A DNA stretch of 14,558 nucleotides from Pseudomonadota bacterium (GTDB lineage Bacteria; Pseudomonadota; Gammaproteobacteria; Xanthomonadales; Xanthomonadaceae). The notes beneath the pieces are model-generated. The model ran no database searches. It was given only the letters and a program-made list of their open reading frames with translations, and was not told the origin of the DNA. The position numbers were made by a program, and so were the translations under genes. Positions 7,454 through 14,558 of the stretch are shown here, one piece after another. The stretch lies in contig JAFAFD010000237.1 of NCBI GenBank assembly GCA_023423675.1, positions 1-14,558 on the forward strand. Reading direction: 5' to 3'. The stretch's first letter is position 1. The number at the start of each line of letters is the position of its first letter.

Positions 7454-7500
7454 GTAGATCCACGCCACGCGTGGATGCCGTTCGCCACGCATCGCGCGCG
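7454..7500. repeat. Second copy of the GTAGATCCACGC element and its flank
   Basis: GTAG plus the same ATCCACGC...GCGTGGAT palindrome (7454-7476) is followed by CGTTCGCCACGCATCGCGCG. The copy at 7347 carries the same flank. Identity therefore extends over about 44 bases with one mismatch, at a spacing of 107 bp, and indicates duplication of more than the palindrome. Confidence 0.8.
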
Positions 7501-7503
7501 CCC

Positions 7504-7517
7504 TATACGAACGTATA
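7504..7517. promoter_or_regulatory. Operator-like palindrome upstream of the magnesium operon
   Basis: TATACG-AA-CGTATA is a perfect 6+6 inverted repeat in a locally AT-rich patch within otherwise GC-rich DNA. It lies about 235 bases before the first operon gene and about 105 before the leader peptide. It could bind a dimeric regulator or be part of a promoter. The protein that would bind is unknown, and it does not match the enterobacterial PhoP direct repeat. Confidence 0.4.
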
Positions 7518-7562
7518 TCCGCGCTTACCCACGGGCATCTAGGCCCGGCGCGGCCGCGCGCG

Positions 7563-7568
7563 GACAAT
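7563..7568 (+). promoter_or_regulatory. Candidate -10 for the magnesium operon
   Basis: GACAAT within GACAATAGCG lies about 47 bases before the leader ATG at 7610. No good -35 is visible 17 bases upstream, so activation by a regulator or a different promoter is possible. Transcription from here would give about 165 nt of leader before the first full gene. Confidence 0.25.
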
Positions 7569-7609
7569 AGCGCCACCGGCCCACACAGGCCCCACCGATG
7601 GAGACGCTG

Positions 7610-7702
7610 ATGGACCCCGACCCTGCCGGGCGCACCGCGCCCCCGAGTACCGCCGCTTGTTCCCTGCTGGCGCCCATCGCTGGTCCCTGTCCGCACGCGT
7701 GA
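7610..7702 (+). CDS. Candidate MgtL-like regulatory leader peptide (MDPDP...)
   Basis: This 30-codon frame begins MDPDPAGRTAPP and ends PCPHA-stop. It has six further prolines. GGAG (7600-7603) stands 6 bases before the ATG at 7610, a better site than any for the in-frame ATG at 7598, which would give 34 aa (METLMDPDP...). It precedes an mgtA-mgtC unit. In Salmonella and E. coli the mgtA leader peptide MgtL starts MEPDP. There, acidic-proline codons destabilise ribosomes at low Mg2+ and control transcription into mgtA. The MDPDP start here is the same type of signal. The stop codon touches the first base of a hairpin that includes the next gene's start. Translation is inferred, not shown. Confidence 0.55.
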   Translation: MDPDPAGRTAPPSTAACSLLAPIAGPCPHA

Positions 7703-7740
7703 TGGGGGCCCCGGGCGTCGCCTGCCCGGAGTTTCCCCAT
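7702..7740 (+). promoter_or_regulatory. Hairpin sequestering the start codon of the first magnesium-operon gene
   Basis: ATGGGG (7702-7707) pairs with CCCCAT (7735-7740), and inside it CCGGGC (7711-7716) pairs with GCCCGG (7724-7729) around a 7-nt loop. The 3' arm contains the first two bases of the ATG at 7739. The 5' arm starts at the last base of the leader-peptide stop codon (7700-7702). A second CCGGGC at 7626-7631, inside the leader codons, could pair with the same GCCCGG. This arrangement suits coupling of leader translation to downstream initiation or termination. Confidence 0.5.
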
Positions 7741-8038
7741 GTCCTACAAGATCCTCTACATCAGCCTGCGCCGCCTGATCGGTGAGCGCGATGTCGCCGG
7801 CCTGCGCAGCCGCCTGCTGCAGCACGGCCCGGTGCTGTTCGCCCATGCGCTGGCGCTCGGCTCGCCGCGGGTCGTCGCCGACGCGCTGTCGCTGCTGCCG
7901 ATCAGCGAGCGCATCACCGTGCTGCGCCACCTGCCCCACCCTCTGCGCGATGCCATGAAGCCGCTGTGCATCGGCGGCAGCCAGCGCCTGCACCTGCAGC
8001 CGTGGTCGCCGTCCGTGCTGGCCCTGCGCCGCGCCTGA
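7739..8038 (+). CDS. Small MgtE_N-like protein of the magnesium operon
   Basis: The protein has 99 aa with no signal peptide or membrane segment. Residues about 45-75 (RVVADALSLLPISERITVLRHLP then a second helix) resemble by eye the superhelical repeat of the MgtE N-terminal cytosolic domain, which senses Mg2+ in MgtE channels. The N-terminus is basic and amphipathic, and the C-terminal ~25 residues look disordered. Codon use is strongly GC3-biased, as in its neighbours. It lies 54 bases before mgtA on the same strand, behind the leader peptide, so a role in Mg2+ sensing or in modulating MgtA is plausible. The family assignment is weak and no function is established. The ATG overlaps a hairpin and has no clear ribosome-binding site. 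Confidence 0.65.
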   Translation: MSYKILYISLRRLIGERDVAGLRSRLLQHGPVLFAHALALGSPRVVADALSLLPISERITVLRHLPHPLRDAMKPLCIGGSQRLHLQPWSPSVLALRRA

Positions 8039-8052
8039 TTCACGCCACTCCG

Positions 8053-8072
8053 CGACCCGGCAGCCCGGGTCG
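8053..8072 (+). promoter_or_regulatory. Strong hairpin between the small gene and mgtA
   Basis: CGACCCGG-CAGC-CCGGGTCG is a perfect 8-bp GC-rich stem with a 4-nt loop, placed 8 bases before the GAGG ribosome-binding site of mgtA. Without a T-tract it is more likely a partial terminator, an mRNA-processing boundary or a translation modulator than a full terminator. Confidence 0.5.
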
Positions 8073-8092
8073 GCACTTCCGAGGATGACCCC

Positions 8093-10852
8093 ATGAGCCT
8101 GCTCAACGCCTGGTTCAACGCCTTCCTGCGCAGCCGCCGCGCAGGAAGCCTGTTCCGCCGCCGCGCCTTGCCCGAGGCCGGCTTTGGCCGTGGTGCCGCC
8201 CAGGCCGCGCCTTCCGCACTCACCGATGGCCTGCTGACCCTGGCCCGACTCGACGATGCCGGCCTGCTGGCCGCGCTCGATTCGCACAGCGATGGCCTCA
8301 GCCCGCAGGAGGCCACCGAGCGCCTGGCCCGTCTCGGCCCCAATGAAGTCGATCACGAAAAGCCGCTGCCGTGGTGGCGCCATCTGTGGCAGTGCTACCG
8401 CAATCCGTTCAACCTGCTGCTCAGCGTGCTGGCGGCCGTGTCCTGGTTGACCGAGGACGCCAAGGCCACGGTGGTGATCGCTGCGATGGTGGTGCTCTCC
8501 ACCCTCATCCGCTTCGTCCAGGAGGGTCGCTCCAACCGCGCCGCCGAGCGGCTGAAGGCGCTGGTCGGCAACACCTCCCGGGTCCTGCGCCGCAGCGCGG
8601 GCACCGAGGCGGCGGAACTGGCCGACCAGTACTTCGGCGCGCATCTGCACAGCAGGCGTCCCTCGCGCCTGCTTGACCTGCCGATCCGTGCGCTGGTGCC
8701 GGGCGACCACATCGTGCTCTCGGCCGGCGACATGATTCCGGCCGACTGCCGCGTGCTGAGCGCCAAGGACCTGTTCGTGGCCCAGGCCGCGATGACCGGC
8801 GAGTCGCTGCCGGTGGAGAAATTCGCCAGCCCGGGCGACGCCGAGGCCGGGCTGATGGAACAGGCCAACCTGCTGTTCATGGGCACGAATGTGGTGTCGG
8901 GCACGGCCACGGCGGTGGTGCTGGCCACCGGCAACCGCACCTACTTCGGCACGCTGGCCCAGCGCAGCACCGCCACCGAGCGCGCGCCGACCGCGTTCCA
9001 GGCCGGGGTCAACAGTGTCAGCTGGCTGCTGATCCGCTTCGCCCTGGTGATGGTGCCGTTCGTGCTGCTCATCAACGGCTGGACCAAGGGCGACTGGACC
9101 GAAGCCTTCCTGTTCGCGCTGTCGGTGGCGGTCGGGTTGACCCCGGAAATGCTGCCGATGATCGTCACCTCCACCCTCGCGAAGGGCGCGGTGCTGCTGT
9201 CGCGGCAGCGGGTGATCGTCAAGCGCCTGGACGCGATCCAGAACTTCGGCGCGATGGAGGTGCTGTGCACCGACAAGACCGGCACCCTCACCCAGGACCG
9301 CATCGCGCTGGAACGCCACACCGATGTGTTCGGCCAGGACTCGGAGGACGTGCTGAAGTTCGCCTACCTCAACAGCCACTTCCAGACCGGGCTGATCAAC
9401 CTGCTCGACCGTGCCGTGCTCGAGCACGTGGAGCTGCAGAGCTCGCTGCGCCTGTCGCAGGACTACCGCAAGGTCGACGAGATTCCGTTCGACTTCCAGC
9501 GCCGCCGCATGTCGGTGGTGGTGGCCGAGCGCGAGGACCACCACGAGCTGATCTGCAAGGGCGCGGTGGAAGAGATGCTGGCGGTGTGCAGCACCGTGCG
9601 CGAGGGCGACATCGACCAGCCGCTGGATGCGGCACGGCTGGCACGGGTACGGCAGACCACCGAGGAACTGAACGAACAGGGCCTGCGCGTGGTGGCCGTG
9701 GCGATGAAGGAGACCGCGGCCAGCCAGTCGGTGTATTCGCAGGCCGATGAGTGCGGCCTGACACTGGTCGGCTACGTGGCCTTCCTCGACCCGCCCAAGG
9801 AATCGACCGCACAGGCCCTGCAGGCGCTGGCTGCGCATGGGGTGGAGGTCAAGGTCTTCACCGGCGACAACGAACTGGTCACCGCCCGCGTCTGCGCCCA
9901 GGTCGGTCTGGAGGTCGATGCCATCGTGACCGGGCCGCAGATCGAACGCATGGACGATGCGGCGCTTGCGCATGCCCTGCAGCAGCACCGGGTGTTCGCC
10001 CGCCTGACGCCGCTGCACAAGGAGCGGCTGGTGCGCTGCCTGCGCGCGCAGGGCAAGGTGGTCGGCTTCCTCGGCGATGGCATCAACGATGCCCCCGCCC
10101 TGCGCGCGGCCGACATCGGCATCAGCGTGGACAGCGCGGTGGACATCGCCAAGGAAGCGGCCGACATCATCCTGCTGGAGAAGAGCCTGATGGTGCTGGA
10201 GGACGGCGTCATCCAGGGCCGGCGCACGTTCTGCAACATGCTCAAGTACATCCGCATGACCGCCAGCTCCAACTTCGGCAACGTATTCTCGGTGCTGGTC
10301 GCTTCGGCGTTCCTGCCGTTCCTGCCGATGCTGCCGCTGCAGCTGCTGGTGCAGAACCTGCTGTACGACGTCTCGCAGATCGCGATCCCGTTCGACAACG
10401 TGGACGAGGAACTGGTGCGCCAGCCGTTGAAGTGGAATCCGGCCGACATCGGCCGCTTCATGATGTTCTTCGGGCCGATCAGCTCGATCTTCGACCTCTG
10501 CTGTTTCGCGCTGATGTGGCATGTGTTCGACGCGCGCACGGTGGCCGACCAGAGCCTGTTCCAGTCCGGCTGGTTCGTGGTCGGCCTGCTCACCCAGACC
10601 CTGATCGTGCACATGATCCGCACGCCCAAGGTGCCGTTCCTGCAGAGCATCGCCGCGCCGGCCCTGCTGCTGATGACCGCGGCGATCATGGCCATCGGCG
10701 TGCTGCTGCCGATGAGCCCGCTGGCGGGCTACTTCAAGCTGCAGGCCCTGCCGTTGGGTTACTGGCCGTTCCTGGTGGCGATCCTGTTCGGCTATGCGGT
10801 GCTGACCACGGCAATGAAGCGGCTCTACATCCGCCGCTACGGGTGGCAGTGA
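8093..10852 (+). CDS. mgtA: Magnesium-importing P-type ATPase MgtA
   Basis: The protein has 919 aa, slightly longer than the ~900 aa of enterobacterial MgtA. It is an inner-membrane P3B ATPase that brings Mg2+ into the cell using ATP. Motifs in order: actuator TGES (235-238), phosphorylation site DKTGT (D394), nucleotide-domain CKGAVEEM, DPPKES, TGDN, and hinge GDGINDA (661-667). The C-terminal helices include QNLLYDVSQ, typical of Mg2+ transporters rather than Ca2+ or Na+/K+ pumps. The basic N-terminus, rich in Arg, is typical of MgtA. GAGG lies 8 bases before the ATG. Its stop codon overlaps the start of the MgtC-family gene (TGATG), so the two are translationally coupled. Expression is probably set by the leader described at 7504-7740. 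Confidence 0.97.
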   Translation: MSLLNAWFNAFLRSRRAGSLFRRRALPEAGFGRGAAQAAPSALTDGLLTLARLDDAGLLAALDSHSDGLSPQEATERLARLGPNEVDHEKPLPWWRHLWQCYRNPFNLLLSVLAAVSWLTEDAKATVVIAAMVVLSTLIRFVQEGRSNRAAERLKALVGNTSRVLRRSAGTEAAELADQYFGAHLHSRRPSRLLDLPIRALVPGDHIVLSAGDMIPADCRVLSAKDLFVAQAAMTGESLPVEKFASPGDAEAGLMEQANLLFMGTNVVSGTATAVVLATGNRTYFGTLAQRSTATERAPTAFQAGVNSVSWLLIRFALVMVPFVLLINGWTKGDWTEAFLFALSVAVGLTPEMLPMIVTSTLAKGAVLLSRQRVIVKRLDAIQNFGAMEVLCTDKTGTLTQDRIALERHTDVFGQDSEDVLKFAYLNSHFQTGLINLLDRAVLEHVELQSSLRLSQDYRKVDEIPFDFQRRRMSVVVAEREDHHELICKGAVEEMLAVCSTVREGDIDQPLDAARLARVRQTTEELNEQGLRVVAVAMKETAASQSVYSQADECGLTLVGYVAFLDPPKESTAQALQALAAHGVEVKVFTGDNELVTARVCAQVGLEVDAIVTGPQIERMDDAALAHALQQHRVFARLTPLHKERLVRCLRAQGKVVGFLGDGINDAPALRAADIGISVDSAVDIAKEAADIILLEKSLMVLEDGVIQGRRTFCNMLKYIRMTASSNFGNVFSVLVASAFLPFLPMLPLQLLVQNLLYDVSQIAIPFDNVDEELVRQPLKWNPADIGRFMMFFGPISSIFDLCCFALMWHVFDARTVADQSLFQSGWFVVGLLTQTLIVHMIRTPKVPFLQSIAAPALLLMTAAIMAIGVLLPMSPLAGYFKLQALPLGYWPFLVAILFGYAVLTTAMKRLYIRRYGWQ

Positions 10853-11592
10853 TGCTGGGCCTGCAGGTGAACCTGCCGCCGTTCGACGCGGGCGCCACGC
10901 TCGGCTCGCTGCTGAGCCTGACCGTGGCCTTCGTGCTCGGCGCGGCGATCGGGCTGGAGCGGCAGCTGCGCCAGCGCACCGCCGGACTGCGCACCAACAC
11001 GCTGGTGGCGGTGGGTGCGGCGGTGTTCGTCGATCTGGCGGTGCGCTTCCACGATCTGTACGGCGGCCCGCCCTCGCCGCTGCACGTGGTCGCCTACGTG
11101 ATCTCCGGCGTCGGTTTCCTCGGCGCCGGCGCGATCATGAAGGATGGTGCGCAGGTTTCGGGCCTGAACACCGCGGCCACGCTGTGGGGGTCGGCAGCCG
11201 TCGGTGCCTGTGCCGGCGTCAAGCTGCTGCCGGAAGCGGTGATGGCGGCGGTGTTCGTGCTGGCCGCCAACACCCTGCTGCGGCCGGTGGTCAACCGCAT
11301 CCAGCGGCAGCCGCTGGCGCAGGGTTTCAGCGAGGCGACGTACGCGATCAATGTGGTCTGCCAGCGTGAACAGCAGGCCGAGGTGCTGGACCGGCTGCTG
11401 TTGCTGCTCGAACAGGCGCAGTACCCGGTGCGCGCGGTGGACCAGCGGCCATTCGGCGAACGCGACGTGGAGATCGAGGCGGTGCTGTATGCCACCTCGG
11501 TCGACGCCGCGGAACTGGATGCGGTGCTGGAGCACCTGGCCGGCACGCCGGGCGTGTTGCAGGGGTTCTGGAATGCCAGCCTCGAAGAATGA
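10852..11592 (+). CDS. mgtC: MgtC/SapB-family membrane protein
   Basis: The protein is 246 aa from the ATG overlapping the mgtA stop by one base (TGATG). The frame is open far upstream inside mgtA, but that part is antiphase shadow. Four or five membrane helices fill about residues 15-150, with the family signatures GAAIGLERQLRQRTAGLRTN, SGVGFLGAGAI and GLNTAATLW. The C-terminal ~85 residues form an ACT-like domain, as in long MgtC proteins. MgtC proteins support growth at low Mg2+ and inside macrophages; Salmonella MgtC inhibits the F1Fo ATP synthase. In Salmonella the order is mgtC then mgtB; here an mgtA-type pump comes first. The mgtC symbol refers to the family; orthology to the virulence factor is not proven. 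Confidence 0.9.
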   Translation: MLGLQVNLPPFDAGATLGSLLSLTVAFVLGAAIGLERQLRQRTAGLRTNTLVAVGAAVFVDLAVRFHDLYGGPPSPLHVVAYVISGVGFLGAGAIMKDGAQVSGLNTAATLWGSAAVGACAGVKLLPEAVMAAVFVLAANTLLRPVVNRIQRQPLAQGFSEATYAINVVCQREQQAEVLDRLLLLLEQAQYPVRAVDQRPFGERDVEIEAVLYATSVDAAELDAVLEHLAGTPGVLQGFWNASLEE

Positions 11593-11626
11593 TCCACCCC
11601 GGTACTGCCGGCATGTTCGCACCCCG

Positions 11627-11673
11627 GTAGTGCCGGCCGCTGGCCGGCATTGCCCACCAAGGTGGGCATCTAC
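11627..11673. repeat. GTAG...CTAC dimer after mgtC
   Basis: The left half is GTAGTGCCGGCC-gc-TGGCCGGCA (11627-11649) and the right half TGCCCACC-aa-GGTGGGCA followed by TCTAC (11651-11673). A decayed relative (GGTACTGCCGGCATG) lies at 11601-11615. The dimer is placed 35 bases after the mgtC stop and probably acts as the transcription end of the magnesium operon. Confidence 0.8.
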
Positions 11674-11723
11674 CAGACCCGCCGCTTATCATCCCCCCAC
11701 CACCCGCCAGGGAGCTGTTCCCG

Positions 11724-12782
11724 ATGCCGTCGCTGTCGCCCCGCCGCCCGCTGGCGCTGCTCGCCCTGATCGTGGTGATGGCGGCGATCTTCCTGCTCGA
11801 CACCGTCACCGACTATGCCGTGGCCGCCGCCTGCTTCTACGCAGCGGTCATCCTCGCCGCCTCGCGGTTGATGGCCCCGCGCGGCCTGCTCATCCTGGCG
11901 GCCGCCTGCATCGCGCTCACCGGCCTGAGCTTCTTTCTCACCCGTTTCGGCACCTACCGTATCGGCCTGGTCAACTCGACCATCGGCATGCTGGTCATCG
12001 GCATCACCACCTGGCTGGTGCTGAAGATGGAAGCGGCCAAGGCAGCCGTGCAGGACGCCCAGGCGCGCCTGCTACGGGTGGCCCGCGCCTCCACGGTGGG
12101 CGAACTGACCACCTCCATCGCCCATGAAGTGAACCAGCCTCTGGCCGCCATCGCCAGCAGCGCCGAGGCCAGCCAGCGCTGGTTGGCGCAATCGCCCCCC
12201 AACGTCGACAAGGCGCTGCAGGCCATCGCCCGCATCCTGTCCGATGCGCACCGCGCAAGTGACGTGATTGCCCGGATCCGAGGCCTGACCCAGGGCGCTG
12301 CGCCCGAACGCCGCGCCTTCGACCTGAACCAGGCCGTGCAGGACATGCTGGCCCTGTCACGCAATGAACTGGACCAGCACCAGGTGGATGTGGCGCTGCT
12401 GCTTGATGCCGACCTGCCGCCGGTGTTCGCCGATCCCGTGCAGGTGCAGCAGGTGATCGGCAACCTGCTGCTGAACGCGCTTGATGCGATGGCCCTGCTG
12501 CCGCCTGCCGAGCGCCGCGTTGCGCTGGCGACGGCGCGCGATGGCCACGGCCAGGTCAGCCTGAGCGTGCGCGACCGTGGCGTCGGCCTGCCCAGCGAGC
12601 AGCCGGACCGCGTCTTCGATGCGTTCTGGACCACCAAGGACCATGGCCTCGGCCTGGGCCTCAGCCTGAGCCGTTCGATGATCGAGGCCAATGGTGGCCA
12701 CATCCGTGCCGAGCGTCCGGCCGGCGGCGGCGCCTGTTTCGTGTTCGAGCTTCCGGCTGCCGGCAAGGATGACCATGCGTAA
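11724..12782 (+). CDS. Membrane sensor histidine kinase
   Basis: The protein has 352 aa, and a GGGAG ribosome-binding site precedes the ATG. Four closely spaced membrane helices fill residues about 10-101 with very short loops, so it has no large periplasmic sensor domain and may sense membrane or intramembrane cues. A short coiled linker follows, then the HisKA dimerisation domain with phospho-acceptor H134 in SIAHEVNQPLAAI. The HATPase domain has the N box (NLLLNALDAM), G1 (DRGVGL) and G2 (GLGLGLSLSRSM). The HEVNQPLAAI form is typical of FixL/DctB/TodS-like kinases. It overlaps the response-regulator gene by 8 bases, so the pair is cognate. No target gene is evident. Confidence 0.92.
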   Translation: MPSLSPRRPLALLALIVVMAAIFLLDTVTDYAVAAACFYAAVILAASRLMAPRGLLILAAACIALTGLSFFLTRFGTYRIGLVNSTIGMLVIGITTWLVLKMEAAKAAVQDAQARLLRVARASTVGELTTSIAHEVNQPLAAIASSAEASQRWLAQSPPNVDKALQAIARILSDAHRASDVIARIRGLTQGAAPERRAFDLNQAVQDMLALSRNELDQHQVDVALLLDADLPPVFADPVQVQQVIGNLLLNALDAMALLPPAERRVALATARDGHGQVSLSVRDRGVGLPSEQPDRVFDAFWTTKDHGLGLGLSLSRSMIEANGGHIRAERPAGGGACFVFELPAAGKDDHA

Positions 12783-13416
12783 GCCACTGACACCGCCGGC
12801 CGAGCTGGCGCCCATCGTCTACGTCGTCGACGACGACGCGTCCGTGCGCGCGGCACTGGAGGACCTGCTGGCCTCGATGGGGCTGCAGGTGCGCGCCTTC
12901 GCCTCCACCCAGGCCTTCCTCGACCACCCGCGCGACGATGCCCCGGCCTGCCTGGTGCTGGATGTGCGCATGCCCGGCCAGAGCGGCCTGGATTTCCACC
13001 GCAGCATGGCGGACCTGGGCCTGCAGCTGCCGGTGGTGTTCATTACCGGCCACGGCGACATCGCCATGGGCGTCAACGCGATCAAGGCCGGAGCCATCGA
13101 GTTCCTGACCAAGCCCTTCCGCGACCAGGAGCTGCTCGACGCGATCCACAAGGGCATCGCCCTGGACCGCGAGCGCCGCCGCGAGGGCGAGGCGCTGGGC
13201 GAGCTGCAGTCGCGGTGGCACACCCTCAGCGTGGGCGAACGCGAGGTGGTCGACGGCGTGGTACGCGGCCGGCTCAACAAGCAGATCGCCGCCGATCTGG
13301 GCGTCAGCGAGATCACGGTGAAGGTCCGGCGTGCGCAGGTGATGCGCAAGATGGAGGCGCGCACCCTGGTCGACCTGGTGCGCATGTACGACCGCCTGCA
13401 GGCCGCTGCCCCATGA
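12775..13416 (+). CDS. FixJ/NarL-type response regulator
   Basis: The protein is 213 aa from the ATG at 12775, with AAGGA 6 bases upstream; it overlaps the kinase gene by 8 bases. The receiver domain (residues ~13-130) has the acidic cluster D19-D21, phospho-acceptor D63 in LVLDVRMPG, the switch Thr in FITGHG and the conserved Lys in LTKPF. A linker leads to a LuxR/GerE-type helix-turn-helix (~148-205) with the recognition region LNKQIAADLGVSEITVKVRR. FixJ-like regulators of this form activate transcription. The nearest downstream gene is blaL1, across 205 bp of repeats, but nothing in the sequence ties them together. Confidence 0.93.
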   Translation: MRKPLTPPAELAPIVYVVDDDASVRAALEDLLASMGLQVRAFASTQAFLDHPRDDAPACLVLDVRMPGQSGLDFHRSMADLGLQLPVVFITGHGDIAMGVNAIKAGAIEFLTKPFRDQELLDAIHKGIALDRERRREGEALGELQSRWHTLSVGEREVVDGVVRGRLNKQIAADLGVSEITVKVRRAQVMRKMEARTLVDLVRMYDRLQAAAP

Positions 13417-13438
13417 ACGGGGCACGCCGCTGACGCTT

Positions 13439-13540
13439 GTAGCGTCCAGCCATGCTCGACCGTTGATCCTCTGTAGAGTCGAGCCATGCTCGACCGTTGA
13501 TCGTCTGTAGAGTCGAGCCATGCTCGACTGCTTTTGCTTA
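13439..13540. repeat. Three tandem 34-bp GTAG repeats upstream of the L1 gene
   Basis: GTAG elements start at 13439, 13473 and 13507, exactly 34 bp apart. The cores are GTAGCGTCCAGCCATGCTCG, then twice GTAGAGTCGAGCCATGCTCG. Each is followed by ACCGTTGATC(C/G)TCT except the last, which runs into ACTGCTTTTGC. The first copy has lost full pairing (GTCCAGC vs GCTCGAC). All point the same way, unlike the inverted dimers elsewhere. They end about 90 bases before the lactamase ATG and may terminate transcripts from the two-component genes. The stretch to 13621 also includes an A-rich segment (CATAAAAAATACG, 13549-13561). Confidence 0.85.
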
Positions 13541-13552
13541 TCGCAGCCATAA

Positions 13553-14524
<972 letters not shown>

Positions 14525-14558
14525 TGTCTTGGAACGGTGCCCTGATCAGGCACAATTC

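Noticed and set aside
7570..7738. M-box or other known Mg2+ riboswitch
   Set aside because: The conserved M-box core sequences were not recognised; the leader-peptide explanation fits better. A covariance-model search would settle it.
7193..10612. 1139-codon open frame on the minus strand opposite mgtA
   Set aside because: It is the antisense shadow of a GC3-biased gene: the translation is dominated by His, Gln, Arg, Ala and Gly, has no domain signature, and lies fully opposite an unmistakable P-type ATPase.
9751..10851. Upstream extension of the MgtC-family frame into mgtA
   Set aside because: The extra ~367 residues are the +1 shadow of mgtA. The MgtC family begins at the ATG at 10852, which overlaps the mgtA stop.
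13439..13529. CRISPR-like 34-bp array
   Set aside because: Only three units whose intervening bases are nearly identical, so there are no unique spacers.

Overview
The window is GC-rich chromosomal DNA with very high third-position GC. It carries many short palindromes that begin with GTAG and often occur as GTAG...CTAC dimers. Together with a recognisable L1-type metallo-beta-lactamase gene at the right end, this points to Stenotrophomonas (Xanthomonadaceae, Gammaproteobacteria). The L1 protein differs from the S. maltophilia reference I remember at many positions, so a non-maltophilia species or a divergent lineage of the complex is likely. No prophage, insertion sequence, tRNA, rRNA or CRISPR array was seen.

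Layout. 1-384: about three and a half tandem ~113-bp units, each holding a GTAG dimer. 537-1199: secreted Inh/AprI-type protease inhibitor with a long Ser/Thr-rich linker. 1269-2219: cation diffusion facilitator. 2333-4078: GAF-PAS-PAS-GGDEF diguanylate cyclase. 4227-4445: small zinc-ribbon protein. 6262-4461 (minus strand): two-gene unit, TraX-family membrane protein followed by a YcaQ-like DNA glycosylase. 6394-7350: proline iminopeptidase. 7347-7500: more GTAG repeats. 7504-11592: magnesium region, made of an operator-like palindrome, a candidate regulatory leader peptide that begins MDPDP, a 99-aa MgtE_N-like protein, MgtA P-type ATPase and an MgtC-family protein. 11724-13416: overlapping histidine kinase and FixJ/NarL-type response regulator genes. 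13439-13529: three 34-bp tandem GTAG repeats. 13622-14473: L1-type metallo-beta-lactamase, followed by a GTAG dimer.

The most interesting region is the magnesium operon. The leader peptide resembles the start of enterobacterial MgtL (MEPDP...), whose acidic-proline codons destabilise the ribosome at low magnesium. Its stop codon abuts a hairpin whose 3' arm contains the start codon of the next gene. An alternative pairing partner for that hairpin lies within the leader codons. This looks like an independently built, translation-coupled magnesium attenuator ahead of a four-cistron unit (leader, MgtE_N-like, mgtA, mgtC). The idea rests on sequence pattern only and has not been tested.

The other genes look like ordinary Stenotrophomonas chromosomal content: metal transport, c-di-GMP signalling, DNA repair, peptidase, two-component signalling and intrinsic carbapenem resistance. 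In two genes (pip and blaL1) the stop codon is formed by the TAG of a GTAG repeat.
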